This document shows positions 51,708 to 64,000 of a DNA stretch of 64,000 nucleotides, in pieces. The notes beneath the pieces were generated by a model that saw only the letters and a list, made by a program, of their open reading frames with translations, was not told where the DNA came from and made no database searches. The stretch covers positions 620,001-684,000 of the forward strand of contig NW_026251390.1 in assembly GCF_025118155.1 (NCBI RefSeq), in the 5' to 3' direction. Position numbers and translations under genes: made by a program. The first letter of the stretch is position 1; every line of letters begins with the position of its first letter. This DNA comes from Cokeromyces recurvatus. Lineage: Eukaryota > Mucoromycota > Mucoromycetes > Mucorales > Mucoraceae.

Positions 51708-52909
51708 ATCAGTGCATTTTTTTTTATGATGACAAACGCTTGTACTTACCTTTATTTAATAAAAATCCTCCAAAAAGCATGGAGAATAAAATTGTTAAAT
51801 TAGCAAGCAAATTAGCAACTGATAAATTTTTAAAAGCGGTTGCGAAACATAAACATAAACCAGCTGCAGTTAAATTGAATAATACTAGAACAACTAAAAA
51901 TTTACTAAAAACAATGAAGGCTGGGTTTAGTCCGATCATATAATAGCTAATTGAGCCCATAACTAAAGGTGGAAACACACGAAGGGATACTATATCAAGT
52001 AAAACTTTTGCCACAAAATAGGCACTTGGACTATAATAGCCATTTTCTCTTTCTCGCATAAATAATAGCCTTTCTTTGTTAAATATGTCTAATGCACTTG
52101 TAGCTGCAAACCCTAAAAGGGCACACATAAAGAATAAAACTCCTAGTCTATTTTGTACACCTGAAAGATCTACATCCACTTGCCAAAATAGAGTTCCCAG
52201 TAAAATAGCCAAGACAATAGAAAATACGAAATGTGTAAAAAATAGAAATGGATTTCGATAAAGATTAATAAACGTACGTGACGATAGTAATGACTATAAT
52301 GTGCAAAAAAAAAAAAGAAAAAAAAATAGATAAATAAGTACATACAAACATGTATACATAAATATGTGTGTGTGCGTATTCTTTTTTTTTTCTTTTATTA
52401 CCAGTTCATGATAAAACTGATATATAGAAAAGGTATTCAGGGTTTGATGTTCATGACTACCAAGTGCATTAGCCCAAACTGAATAACCATCATAATTATC
52501 TGAAGTTTCAGATAAGCCGACCTTATTTTCAATTATTTTATAAAGATCTGATGAACGAAAAGACTCTATTAAATAATGTATATGATTGGATTCTGATAGC
52601 AAATTAAATTCTGTCTCTTCTCTATTATCAACATAAGTTGTCTGTTGTACATCTTCTAAAGGTTGAGCAATAACATTTGTTTGACTATGACTTGATGGTA
52701 TGGGTATATTAGGCATTGAATCTTCAGGCTTTTTCATTGTAAGATCGACTAAATATAATCGAATCGTTAGTTATTACACTAAATGCATTAGATATGTCTT
52801 TCTTTTTACTTAGATAATCTGCAATATTATAATCTGGAGGAATGGGAAAACCAAGTTCTTTAAAATAGGTTGAGCATGATTTTGCTGGGCCAAAATAGAC
52901 CTATTTGAT

Positions 52910-52948
<39 letters not shown>

Positions 52949-55146
52949 GTTATTAAATATACTTTGTTCATTGTATATGTAGTTTATTACCAATTGTCCG
53001 TTTGTTAGAAGCATTAAAGAATCAAACATTTTGAAAATATTAGATCTTGGCTGAAAAAATCAAATAAAATAAAATAGACCGAATAAATAAAGGAATAGTA
53101 TAGAATATTAACATAAGCTTTTACCTGATGTATAGTAACAACAATGGTTCTTTTACCTTCGTGTGCTAATTTTCGAAGACATTCCATAACAACCCCAGCA
53201 TTATAAGCGTCTAAACCACTAGTTGGTTCATCTAAAAATAATAAACTTGGACTAGTCACCAATTCTTTGCCAATGCTTACTCTTCTCTTTTCTCCTCCAC
53301 TAATACCACGTTGTCCAGGTATACCAATTTTATTATCAGCAATCTTTGTTAAACCTAATTCTTGTATCACCTCTTCTACTCGTTTTTGTTTTGTTCTTAA
53401 AGGCATTTCACGCGGCAGTCGCATCAATGCAGCATAGGTCAATGTTTCTCGTACTGTAAGTGTACCCATCAAGCTGTCATCCTGATCCACAAATCCTGTT
53501 AAACGTTTAAATTGTCGACGTGTAGGAAATACACCATTGATCAAGATCTTCCCGACCGTTATACCATGTTTATGCTTTTTAGATAAAATATCTAGAAGAC
53601 TTGATTTACCAGCACCTGAGGGGCCCATGACAGCCAACATCTGTCCAGGCTCTACATAACCACTTATATCCGATAATATAATCTTATTTGACACTGTATA
53701 GCTAATATCTGAAAAAGTTAATGTAACCTCAGTTGAATCCGTTAGTAGATCCGTCATGCTATCATCTTCTTCATTTAATAATTCGATAGGTGTACCAAAT
53801 AGCTTCTTTTGTCTTGAAGCTGTGAATCTTGTAATGATAAATAATAAAATAGATGCAATAAATAAAGCACCAATAATCATCATTTCGGTATAACTTGAAA
53901 ATTCTTGTTCCTATGAATATATATATGTTATCATACATGCAAGTGATACTATATATATGTATCTATTTATATAAGCTTACAATAGGTGCAACATCGAGAA
54001 AATCTTGTTCATTTGCGCATTCACCAACATCACAAGAAAGTTGTATATTATCAGGAAAGACTGTGACTAATGTCGAATATTCTATATATTTATATAATTT
54101 GAGTTATATCTCTATATTATTATTTTTATTATTATTTTATTTTTACCATTATACCAACAATCCTTTCCATTTTTACAAAACCATTCAGAAGGTCCTTTTA
54201 CATTTTTAACCAAATTTGACATATCTAAAATAGTATTTCATTCATATTAAATTCTTGTGTATATGCATATATCCATGAAGAGAAACAACTAACCTACTTC
54301 TTTACCACACATAAAGGCACCTTTCATACAGCCGCAACTTGCTTTAGCACAGTGCCCCTGCACATCATTATCTCCTGAAGCTATAAATTTATAATAAATA
54401 TATAGTGTTCTATCTATTTTATTGCAAAAAAAAAAAAAAAAAGAAGTATCTTACTTGTCTGAGTACATTCGCTTAATTCACAATAAAACTGTTCTTCATT
54501 ATCTTTCCAAAATTGAAATAAACACTGACTTTTCTCCCATTCGCACATAAGTGATACATGCGTATTATCTATCCATGGTATATCTAATAGAAATTGACCA
54601 AGTTAAATAAATGTATAAATAGGATTATGTACGTTATAATGGAATATGTACTTGTAGTGTCACACCATGCATGCATCGATTTTAAACCAATTGCAGTTTT
54701 AATACATGTTGCATTATCGCCTTTAAAAGACTGACAAGCTTTATCTTCTTGACATACATTACAATTAACTCCACCCCACCTATATTTTTTACTATGAGAA
54801 TTGTACTTTATATATATATATATGCAACTTTGTAACTTACCCCGGATCGCAAGCACAATCTTCATTTTCTTTCCTTTGTGGTCTGTCTTTATCATAAAGG
54901 GATCCACATAATGGCTTTGAGCAATCCAAATCACCTATTATATTACTTGAAAAAATGAGTTCACTATATATTTTATATATTTATATATATACCCCATCCT
55001 GCTGGACAAAGACAAGCACCGCTTGGATCACATGTTCCTCCATTAACACAATTGTCCGTGGGTAGTTGGCAATTAAAGCATACTGGACATTCTGGACATT
55101 CATATTGCTGTCTTTTCCCAAACGGTAGAAATAAGTTTTTAGCCAT
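51305..55146 (-). CDS. ABCG-family transporter with Cys-rich EGF-like N terminus (Adp1-like)
   Basis: A half-size ABC transporter. About ten exons run from ATG 55146 to TGA 51307-51305. The N-terminal third is luminal and Cys-rich with EGF-like units: CPECPVCFNC, CVNGGTCDPSGACLCPAGWG and CACDPGWGGVNCNVC, then a span at IGALFIASILLFIITRF. The nucleotide-binding domain has Walker A MGPSGAGKSSLL, the signature GISGGEKRRVSIGKE, Walker B LLFLDEPTSGLD and the H-loop VTIHQ. The C-terminal membrane domain has several spans, including ILLGTLFWQVDVDLSGVQNR, and ends LFLKYLVKERR. The arrangement matches yeast Adp1 of unknown substrate. The true start is unsure: an ATG at 55302 in the same frame would add a hydrophobic N-terminal segment (IVIPSFFFSFSFPYTFF). 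Introns carry a 41-nt A tract (51664-51704) and a 37-nt T tract (52911-52947). Confidence 0.9.
51664..51704. repeat. 41-nt poly(A) tract in an ABCG intron
   Basis: Forty-one A residues on the plus strand, inside a short intron between the exons encoding FGGFLLNKG and the KDHIPPVLR segment. Confidence 0.7.
52911..52947. repeat. 37-nt poly(T) tract in an ABCG intron
   Basis: Thirty-seven T residues on the plus strand, inside an intron downstream of the nucleotide-binding domain exon. Confidence 0.7.
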
Positions 55147-55348
55147 CGTTATGTTCTTTATTACTATGAAACGGAAAAATGTATATGGAAAAGAAAAGGA
55201 GAAAAAAAAAGAGGGAATAACAATAGAAAAAAAAGTTGTTTGCAATTTAAACTTAGCTTTAATACCTATTTTGGTAACAATTCTTCGTTGTTTAACAGGC
55301 AAATACGAGGGAAAAAAAATTAACTATAAATAAAATGAATTTAACAAT

Positions 55349-55376
55349 TGTACATTGTTTCTTCGAACAATGTACA
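55349..55376. repeat. Perfect 11-bp inverted repeat with 6-nt loop
   Basis: TGTACATTGTT at 55349-55359 is exactly reverse-complementary to 55366-55376, separated by TCTTCG. It lies 203 nt upstream of the ABCG ATG at 55146. It could form a hairpin or be bound by a dimeric regulator. Confidence 0.75.
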
Positions 55377-56420
55377 TTTGGATGGATTTAGTTTTTTTTT
55401 TAATCATGTCAACTATGATTACTGCTTTATTGTATACACTGCAATGCAGGTTAAATTAAAGATGGCAAGCCCAATATATACATACATATATACATGTTAT
55501 TAGTAGTAATGGAAATGGCTATAGGTCACTTTCTTATCTTTATCGTAAGAATTATAGTAGAAACTTTCTAAAGAGTAGTGCTGACAATTTATTTTTAACA
55601 CAATTCAAGCAGTTTGATTTGATAACTGTATCCTATATCAAGGTCAAATAAATTATTACATTACTAATATTATTTATTGTATCAAAAACCTATAATTGTC
55701 TTGGGTAAACTATTAGCTTATTTATACATCTTTATCAGACACACATATTGATGCAAACATAGCAAGTCCTCATTATTATAGCAAAAAAAAAAAAAAAAGT
55801 GTTACCCGTAATTGACAATCTTACTCGCTGTCTTTTCAAACAACTCTCTCAATAATCTTGTAATGATCTTAATTTAAAACTACTCTCGACCCGTCGTTTA
55901 TTATCTATGACGGAGAATCTTTTTTATATGGTTACCAACGTATCCCATTATATATAATCGTATTCTCTGCTAACATTTTGTCTGGTTACCTAGTGATAAT
56001 CTGTTTCCATATGCTTTTAATCAGCATAGCAACTTTTCTCATTTGAATTTTGTTAAATGTTTGTATACTTCTATAGTTGTTTACTATTGTCATTTAATAT
56101 TCAAAGACCTTTTATCCTATCTTTTATATTAGATCTCAAAGACTTCTCGAGTAATTTCTCTGTAGTATAACCAATAACCTATCCTATTATCTATGAAAGG
56201 AACTGGCTACTTCATCATACGATTACTCCTTTACTTCATTTTTATTTATACAGGATAGAAAATTTCTTCTTCCTTCATTCTCTTTTAACCCTTAAATGGA
56301 GGTTTTCGAGCTTTTATGTCTATTTTTATTGATAAAGGGCAATTTGGTATCCTTGTTTTAAATATTTTATGCTTATTGTCTATTTTCCAAAATTAAAACT
56401 CAGTCAATTCACATTAACGA

Positions 56421-56421
<1 letters not shown>

Positions 56422-56459
<38 letters not shown>

Positions 56460-56465
56460 TTTTTT
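56422..56465. repeat. A34/T10 junction upstream of DBP7
   Basis: Thirty-four A residues followed directly by ten T residues, ending 40 nt before the DBP7 start codon. It is another A/T palindrome close to a start. Confidence 0.7.
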
Positions 56466-56505
56466 AGATCTCGATCTATTTTTCATCAAAAAAAAAAGAA
56501 AAAAG

Positions 56506-58959
56506 ATGGAGGATGATGGTATTTTATTAAACTTTAGCACAACACCAAAACAAGTAAATAACTCCAAGGTTAAAAGAGGAAATACCCGTGGTGTACAGAA
56601 AGGGAATAATACAAAAGTAAAAGCACCACAACCAAAATTACCTGTTACTGATGAAGATACAACAAAAAACGAATCTGCAGAAACAGAGGAAACATCGACA
56701 TCAGCTGGAGTTGTACCAGGCACAAAGATTCTTCATGGTAAAGCACAAGTCATTTCTTCTCTCTTTTCTTCAATTCCAGCAATACCTACCACCTATCATA
56801 AAAAGTCAGTCAATACTCGTGAAGAAGGTGCAAGTAATGCTCCTCTTGATTCAAGCTCATTTATTGGCATTGGAATTGAATCTGATTTAGCAGATAATTT
56901 GAATAATAAACTGAATGTTGTTACACCTACTAAAGTACAGGCTAAAGCGATCCCAATTTTATTGGGTCCTGTTTCACCTCATCAGACTGAAGATGTAGAT
57001 GTGATCGTCCAAGCAGAAACAGGTTCTGGTAAAACCCTCACTTATTTATTACCTATCGTCAACCGTTTAATTGCTGCATCTACAGCATCTAAAGATGCAG
57101 TAAAACCTAATGAACAGCCCTTTGGTGATCGTACAGTTGGCACAGTAGCTATCATCTTAACACCTACACGTGAATTGGCGCAACAAGTTCATGGTGTCTT
57201 GACAACACTCGTTAATTTACCTCGACCTAAGGATGAAAATATACGTCGATTACATTGGATTGTTCCAGGGATTGTGATTGGTGGTGATTCAAAGGCAAAA
57301 GAAAAGGCACGTTTGAGAAAGGGTGTTAACATTCTTGTGAGTACACCAGGCCGACTTCTAGATCATTTAGAAAATACCAAGAGTTTTGATATCAGCCATT
57401 TGAAATGGTTAGTTTTAGATGAAGCAGATCGTTTATTAGACTTGGGTTTTGAAGAAACACTTAAAAAGATAATGAATATTATTATCGAGAGAACTAAACA
57501 AGGTAGTGGGTCGCCAAAGTTTAAGCAATCGTTATCAACTAAATATTGGCCCAAGAAACGACAGACTATTTTATGTTCAGCTACTCTGAGAGAAGATGTC
57601 AAAGAATTAGCGGGTTGGTCTTTAGATAGTCCTGCATTTGTAAGCGCTACAGATTCAAAACGAGATGCATCCAAGATGTTAAATACAAATTCATCTACCA
57701 ATAAAGAGGATGAAACAGATGAAATGAAATTTACTACACCTAATCAATTAAAACAAACATATACCATCGTTCCTGCTAAATTACGTTTGATTACTTTATT
57801 ATCACTCATTCGATCTTCTCTTTATGATAAACAGCAAAGAAAGAACATTAACTGTAAGGTGATTGTCTTTTTGTCGTGTTGTGATTCTGTTGATTTTCAT
57901 TACAATTTGTTTGCAAATGCTGGTAAACCCATCTTGGATGACGATTCAGATGAGGAAATGGATGATGGAGATGACGATAACGAGAATGCCATCATGCAAA
58001 GAGCTTTGAAAAAAATTACTGGCAAAAATGAAAATAAACATATCAAGAAGAACAACAAAGATACAAAGGAAGTTGAAGAAATTAGTCAAATAAGTACATT
58101 ACTGTTGGAGAAACCTGTTTTCCGTCTTCATGGTGATTTGAATCAACAAATACGATCACAAACATTTGCAGAATTTAGTAAAGTTAAAGCAGGTGTTTTG
58201 TTTTGTACTGATGTTGCAGCTCGTGGTTTAGATTTGCCAAATGTAGATCATATTATTCAATATGATGTCCCTACTGATCTTAAGGATTACGTTCATCGTG
58301 TAGGTCGTACCGCTCGTCTTGGTAAAGCAGGTAGAGCTAGTCTATTTTTATTACCTAGTGAAATGGAATACCTTGATATTCTTAAAGCTCAGGACTTATT
58401 CCCTGAACCTGTTAAAATGGAAAGCATTTTAGAAAACCTTGCTGAATATAAGAATGATTATCAGACACCTGCTCAAGAATTACAAAACTCTATGGAAAAT
58501 TATATTTTATCAAATGAAAATGTAAGTTGTACAGCAAAAAAAAAAAAAGAAGTTTATATTTACTTTGTTTCTATTTTTTAGAATATCATGTTAGCACGTA
58601 AAGCCTTTTGGTCCACATGTCGTGCTTATGCTACACATCCTGGATCAGAGAAACATATTTTCCATATTAAAAGGGTTCATTTAGGCCATTTGGCTAAATC
58701 TTTCGCCTTAAGAGAAGCGCCATCTAATATTCATGAAAGAACAAAGAATAAGAAAAAGAAGGACGCTAAGAATGAAAAAATGCCTGGTATGAAGAAATTT
58801 GAAGGCAAGGAGAAAAGTGTAGGATCTAGAAAGAATATAAGTAATCCTTTAAAGAGAAACTTTGATCATGCTAGTGAATTTGCTATTGCTAGTGCCACAT
58901 CCTTAACAGATGGTCCCACCACAAAGAAGAAGAAGAAGAATAAAGGTGGCAAAAAATAA
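56506..58959 (+). CDS. DBP7: DEAD-box RNA helicase Dbp7
   Basis: A nucleolar ATP-dependent RNA helicase for 60S ribosome subunit assembly. Two exons (56506-58521 and 58582-58959, phase 0) give 797 residues. The start [11 protein letters not shown] matches the conserved Dbp7 N terminus. The Q-motif region [11 protein letters not shown] precedes motif I AETGSGKT, Ia PTRELAQQ, motif [15 protein letters not shown], motif III CSATLR, motif [14 protein letters not shown] and motif [12 protein letters not shown]. Between the lobes there are Lys/Asp/Glu-rich inserts ([13 protein letters not shown] and [12 protein letters not shown]). The C-terminal extension [13 protein letters not shown] then [20 protein letters not shown], and the Lys-rich end, are typical for this family (DDX31 in animals). 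The final exon ends [15 protein letters not shown]. Confidence 0.95.
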
Positions 58960-60287
58960 AATATATAAATGTATAAAAAAAAAAGGCCTCAGCCCTCCCC
59001 TCAATATATTAGATTGTAAATTTATTATTCAAATTTGAACAGTAGTTCATTTACTACAAGCATTAATTTTATTAAATAAATTATTATGACCTTAATAAAT
59101 ATGTTATTCAATGTATTCCTTTTTCCCCTACTTATAAGATCAAGGAGCATACATAATTATAACTAAAGATATGGAAAGAAAACACAGAGTATGTGAATAT
59201 ACAGATTTATAATAAAGTAACCTATGTTATCAATCTTGATAGTGACTGAACTATTAGAGCTAGGGGAATAATTTAGAATTTTCAAATAAAATAAGAATAT
59301 TATTTTCTTAAATGTATCAACAGCAAGAACCATCATATATTGAATATATTGTCTATGCTTTGCTTTGTTTAAAAGAAATACTACCCCTTAATGGATCAAG
59401 CGCGTCAATTGGTCATTTCTTCTGCTACTAAAGTATACAATGTACTAGACAATAAATGATATATATTTTAGCAAATGGAGAGAGAAAAAACACACAACCC
59501 TCAAAAGAAAGAAGACTGGTAAATAAAATAAGAATAAAAAAAACTCCCCTATGAAACTTCCAGGTTTATAAAAGAGATGGGATACAATAAATACAAGTAT
59601 TTTGTAATGAATAATATACTTATTACGCAATAGGACAAAAAAGTATATATTGGACACGACAAAGATAATATGAAAATTCTAATTATAGTCTTTAGGAATG
59701 AAATGCTTAATAAAGATACTGTCAGGTTGTTTAAAGGTGCCTGAACAGAAACCACCGACATATTGTGAAAAGAAATGCTGAATAAATAAAAATAGTGTGA
59801 TTCGATTGTAGCTACTATAGATGAATATAGAGCTTTTAAAGTGATAGATTGTTACTGCTCTGTTGATACCATACTTGCTTTTATATATAACAGACTTGTT
59901 ATTCATGATTTGAAGGAAATGTTACGTATATGATAATAGGCTGTCATGATGCCTTTGCTTGCCAAAGCTATAATATATCATCATATCTTCAATAAAATAC
60001 TAACTGGTCGAGATCATCCTTTTTGCATTCTCTCGTCAGAAACAATAGTACTATCGTCTCGAACACGGTTTTTTCCTAACAGAAAATTTAGATTTCTACA
60101 AGTAAACATGTCTAAATCTATTTTCGCCTCTTTTTAAATTTATACTGTTCGTTTAATTCAGTTTTCTCTTTTTTTCTAACTAGTCTCATCATTATCAGAA
60201 AATACTACATCTATAATATCAAATGTCTGAGGCTTATATAACGGAATTTGAATAGTAGACAACAAAGAATGAAGGTGTTACGATGAT

Positions 60288-60329
<42 letters not shown>

Positions 60330-60454
60330 CACTGCTATTATAAATGTATTTGTAGCCTATAAATAAATATTCATATATTTATTTGTACATACCTATTTAA
60401 TCTGAGCTATATGTATATACACATATACTATATACACAAATATACACATAAAAT
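58960..60454. other. Intergenic region before the site-2 protease gene
   Basis: About 1.5 kb. Overlapping minus-strand open frames at 59445-59906 are low-complexity and show no family. A 40-nt T tract occurs at 60290-60329, followed by TA and CA repeats until the ATG at 60455. Confidence 0.55.
60290..60329. repeat. 40-nt poly(T) tract upstream of the site-2 protease gene
   Basis: Forty consecutive T residues 125 nt before the start codon, matching the general pattern of start-proximal homopolymers in this window. Confidence 0.7.
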
Positions 60455-62438
60455 ATGAAGTTATTTTCAATAATTGGACAGTTTTTATTATTATGGGGAT
60501 TTCTATACGTAATTGTTTTTACATTACAAATCATTACTACAAGAAAAAAGACAGAACGAACAAGAAGAAAAAATGACAATTCGCTCTTACCGACATCCTT
60601 TTCACTTATTGATCAGCGTAACACATCTACTCTTTTGGAAAGGGATCATTGGTCCATTAAACTTTTCCAAATCAAATATACCACACAACGACTTAATAAA
60701 TTATTTAACTATTTAACTACAATTGCACCCACATTTTGGAAAATTTGGTTTACAGTAGGTGTTGTAGTGGCTGCCTTTCTGATGATAGCTGGTTTTTTTA
60801 TTATTCTATTTGCAGCGATAAAAATTATATCGAGTCTAGCAGGACATCTATTTTCTTCTTCAAATAGTAGTCATTACGTTAAAAGAAGCTTTGAAAACAC
60901 AGCTAGAACAATAAATAACGATGATCAAGTATTCCTACCAATGGTAAATTGACTCACTTGTATATAGTGTCTTTTTTTTTTGTCTTATTTAGTTCATGAT
61001 TTTTTAGATACCCGGTATTACTTTACCAATGTCACATATTGGCTATTATTTATTAGCTTTGACAATATGCGGCCTATATCATGAAGCAGGTCATGCTATT
61101 GCCTCTTATAGTCAAGGTATTCCAATTCAAAACTCGGGTATCTTTGTTCTTTATCTTTACCCAGGAGCATTTGTGAATATTCCAGATCAACCTTTACAGA
61201 ATTTACAACCATGGAAACAGCTTAAAATCATCTGCGCTGGTGTATGGCACAATTTAGTCTTATATCTTTTTACTTTTTTATCCTTAGCAGGAGGTCTCAA
61301 AATATTATTATTATTGATAGGTTGGCAATCATTAGAGAATACTGGAGGAGTTAGTGTAGTTCATGTAAGAGCGAATTCACCTCTAGCTCCTCATTTACCA
61401 CCTTCTACTATCATCTATCAATTGGATGATTATCCTTTAGTTAACACAATTAAGGATTGGAACTATTACTTATTTGAACGGGATGGTCAGCATGAACTTC
61501 AACAAGGCTTTTGCGCTGCTAAACCTATTGATGAGAAAGATAATTCATGCTGTCAAATTAATGATACTTACCCCTTTGGACAATCTTTAAATGCTTCAAT
61601 TTCATGTTTTAATTTATTTCCCTCTACTGGTAAAAAGGTAAAGATAAATAATGTATATAAATATGTATACATATATATAAAGTAAAAAAAAAAAAAAAAA
61701 AAAAAATGTTTATGTGTCTATATAATAATAGGATGATAGAATGTGCTTACAAACACTTCAAGTGTTGGCATCAGTAAATCCTGCTCGTTGTTATAAAGAT
61801 ATAGATTGCGAAGAAAACGATATGATATGTGTTACACCATATACGCCTTCCGTTGCGGGACAAGTTGTACGAGTTTATGCTCAATTCCCAAGCTGGGTTA
61901 AAGAAACTGACAATGAAAAAGTATTCGTCTTTGAAGGAGAATTGATAGATATCTGGGAAAGTGGTAAATTCATTTATTAAAAGAAAAAAAAAAGCACATA
62001 CTTTAACATCCAAACTATAGTTAAAGTGAGTATATTAACACCCAGATTCTGGTTTTTACCTACATCTTTACCACATATCCTTGAATTATTATTACAGTAA
62101 ATATGAGTAAATATATTTACAAACATGACAATAACTCCCCCCTTTTTTTTATTATTTATTATTACAGGTATATTTCATCATTTACTCTTGCTTTATCTAT
62201 GTTAAATATTTTACCTGCTTTTAAGCTAGACGGTGAATTCGCTTTAGAACAGTTTCTTATTCTCTTATTACAACCTAAAGATCCAAGCCAAATAGCAACG
62301 CATACACATGAAACTCATCGATTTATTCGTAAAATTTATAATTTAATTGTTAAAATAACATCTGTTATCGTAGGTTTTGTGATTATTGGTAGTATAGTTG
62401 TTGGTCTATTATTTTCTTCAACTATCACTAATTCATGA
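60455..62438 (+). CDS. Site-2 protease (MBTPS2-like intramembrane metalloprotease)
   Basis: An intramembrane zinc protease of family M50, which in eukaryotes releases membrane-bound transcription factors such as SREBP after site-1 cleavage. Five exons (60455-60943, 61008 to about 61637, then three more) end at TGA 62438, giving roughly 500 residues. The N terminus is a membrane span (IIGQFLLLWGFLYVIVF) followed by a basic stretch. The metal site HEAGHAIAS is the HExxH motif. A luminal Cys-rich loop (CCQIND, CYKDIDCEENDMICV) separates it from the second metal-binding segment, LNILPAFKLDGEFAL, containing the conserved Asp-Gly pair. Membrane spans border both motifs. Its presence suggests regulated transcription-factor release (sterol or stress), an inference from family. 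Splicing in the fourth and fifth exons relies on GTAAAT donors. Confidence 0.88.
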
Positions 62439-63610
62439 ATACAGCCTTTTTTCAAAATTATGTCATACTTTTAGATGTTAAAGCATCGTATTTTTTTTTT
62501 TTATTTTTTTTTTATTTTTCGGAAAATTTTGTCACATTATCAATTATAATATTGAAGAAAATGATATTGCAATTTTGAAGAAAAATATGTTACATAATAA
62601 AAATATACTTATTTTTTATCAACTCCTTAAAATACCAAACCTAGATATTTATATAAGCATAAATATTTTTAACTTCTGTCGTTTTAGACTTTGTGATAAC
62701 GGTAATATATTTATTAACTACAGTAACATCTGAGAAAGATAGGCTTAAAAAAAAAAAAAGACTTGGAAATGAGTGCAGACTAGACAAATCATAAATTACC
62801 ACTACATAGTAGTCAAACTACTACCGAAATAAGTATATGTTCCTGTTTATTTCAGCTTTAATTACAACAATAAATATTATTAATACATGAACATAGTCTA
62901 GCCGTCATATCTAAATATATTATACAGACATAGGCAACACTATATGTAGATAGCTTTCTTTAAATAATATTAAAACTAACCATTACTAGTTGTTTACATG
63001 TATAATACCAGATCAAACCATATAAAAACAAATACTATCAGAACAGTATTTGATAGGATCAGGTTGTATTTGAGCATTTTTAAATTAATAAAGATGAATA
63101 GAATTCATACATTTATTCATTATATTCGATAGATATTATGTGTCAGGAATTGAGCTTCAATTCATATTCTTACTTATTTCCATGAAGCTCATCTTAAATA
63201 GTAATAGTAATAATATACATATTGAATAATAAAATGAAAAGAGAAGTTTGAATTAATTGTTTAATTATCTTTAAAATAGTCAGTATTTCTGATTAATTAT
63301 CTATAGTCTTCTTCTTTATCTGTTTTTTTTAATGTATCTTTATTGCTAAGGATATATCAGTCAGAATATTATTGATCATACTATATGAATGTTAAAAAAA
63401 AAATTGGAATCATGGTGGAGGAGTAGCTGTTGATTTAGAGGCTAAGCCTTTTAAGCGCCAAAAAGAAGATGATATATAAATTTTTTTTTTCTTTTTCTTT
63501 TTGGAACGATACAGGCTGATGGTGTTGGGAGTAACTGTCATAAAAAAAAAGAACAGATAAGTAAGGCAGATACTCATCCAAATATACGTATCAAGTAGAA
63601 TAAATCCAGT
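62439..63610. other. Intergenic region near the right edge
   Basis: About 1.2 kb with no confirmed gene. A 25-codon open stretch near 63405-63477 (GGGVAVDLEAKPFKRQKEDDI before TAA) looks protein-like but has no start and no recognised family. It might be a remnant or a final exon. Confidence 0.45.
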
Positions 63611-64000
63611 ATGTGCATAAGTTGTATGTGGAATAATAATAACAAATCACTGTTAGATATGCGATAATTGATCCAAAAAAAGACGAGACATACTTTACTG
63701 TTAATATACCAATAAAATATTGGTATACAAAGTCTCATCAAAATTAATTTTAAGAAAGAAAAGAATTTCACAAGAGATAAAACCTCAAAGTATTAACGAC
63801 GCTGAAAGGACTCTTTTGCATTCTAATACATTGAATCTTCAACAATTCGAAGATTTTTCTACAGAAAATGAATCAAAGGTTTTTAATGATTTACAAAATC
63901 ATTACGTTGAAACCACTGCTAATCATGACAATACTAACAAGCTACATTGGAAGCTAAAACTATCTGCGTACATTAATAAGCAATCATATGAACAAGCATT
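63611..64000 (+). CDS. Start of an unidentified gene, cut by the right edge
   Basis: A model with a 13-nt first exon (63611-63623, MCIS) and a second exon starting at 63733 gives an uninterrupted frame to the window edge. The intron is 109 nt with GTATGT and CAAAG borders, and the phases agree. The N-terminal residues are Ser/Lys/Arg-rich without acid (FSSKLILRKKRIS), which would suit a mitochondrial presequence. The rest is Asn/Gln-rich with a final HWKLKLSAYINKQSYEQA that resembles a TPR or PPR helix, but nothing specific is recognised. The reading frame from 63705 is open, so coding is likely, while the first exon is a guess. Confidence 0.4.

Larger units (their letters stand above)
55147..56505. 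other. Divergent region between ABCG and DBP7 genes
   Basis: About 1.36 kb. Part of the left end could be coding if the ABCG start lies at 55302. A perfect inverted repeat sits at 55349-55376. The rest is AT-rich with no gene seen. A 34-nt A tract meeting 10 T (56422-56465) lies about 40-80 nt before the DBP7 start. Confidence 0.55.

Noticed and set aside
59445..59906. Overlapping minus-strand frames of 70-75 codons
   Set aside because: They overlap each other, are Ile/Phe/Tyr-rich low-complexity and have no recognisable family or splice context.

Overview
This window is nuclear DNA of a fungus. Genes are split by many short introns (mostly 50-110 nt, GTA/GTR donors, YAG or AAG acceptors), intergenic DNA is very AT-rich, and homopolymer A or T tracts are everywhere. 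The gene set (Msb2-like signalling mucin, Dbp7, Rrn6, Vma21, Git1-type permease, Pex5, fungal tropomyosin, fungal-type cytochrome b5 reductase) is fungal. A KAT6-like double-PHD MYST acetyltransferase and a DHTKD1-type 2-oxoadipate dehydrogenase point away from budding yeasts. An early-diverging fungus, perhaps Mucoromycota, is my inference. No rRNA, tRNA, CRISPR array or intact transposon was recognised. Exon models were built by eye from splice signals and reading-frame continuity.

Layout. 1-1833 (-): secreted proteinase K-like subtilase, cut by the left edge. 4747-6298 (+): four-CBS protein. 7128-10455 (+): A-T-R NRPS-like carboxylate reductase with a TATA box. 11824-13653 (+): Git1-like MFS permease. 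14315-16548 (+): PEX5. 16766-18254 (+): unrecognised acidic protein. 18473-19646 (-): NADH-cytochrome b5 reductase. 22048-24349 (-): double-PHD MYST acetyltransferase, divergent from a MATE transporter at 24925-27001 (+). 27191-28957 (+): SR splicing factor with an unusually long intron. 29942-32689 (+): Msb2-like mucin. 32842-35110 (-): uridine kinase/UPRT-like fusion. 35389-36696 (-): nuclear cyclophilin with a charged RS-like tail, divergent from VMA21 (36916-37269, +). 37920-38580 (+): tropomyosin. 38814-40266 (+): J-protein. 40520-44148 (-): 2-oxoadipate dehydrogenase E1. 44391-47439 (-): Rrn6/TAF1C-like Pol I factor. 49673-50492 (+): Nudix hydrolase. 51305-55146 (-): Adp1-like ABCG transporter. 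56506-58959 (+): DBP7. 60455-62438 (+): site-2 protease. 63611-64000 (+): the start of a gene cut by the right edge.

The genes are mostly housekeeping and do not form a pathway cluster. Themes that recur by chance or weak linkage are peroxisome import (PEX5, a Djp1/Caj1-type J-protein), lysine/aminoadipate chemistry (DHTKD1-type E1, a Lys2-like A-T-R enzyme), ribosome synthesis (DBP7, Rrn6-like) and mRNA processing (SR protein, RS-tailed cyclophilin). The features most worth a second look are the long SR-protein intron with a GC-rich stem-loop, the homopolymer tract in front of almost every start codon, the metazoan-like acetyltransferase architecture, a perfect 11-bp inverted repeat near the ABCG start, and the unrecognised 421-residue protein beside PEX5.
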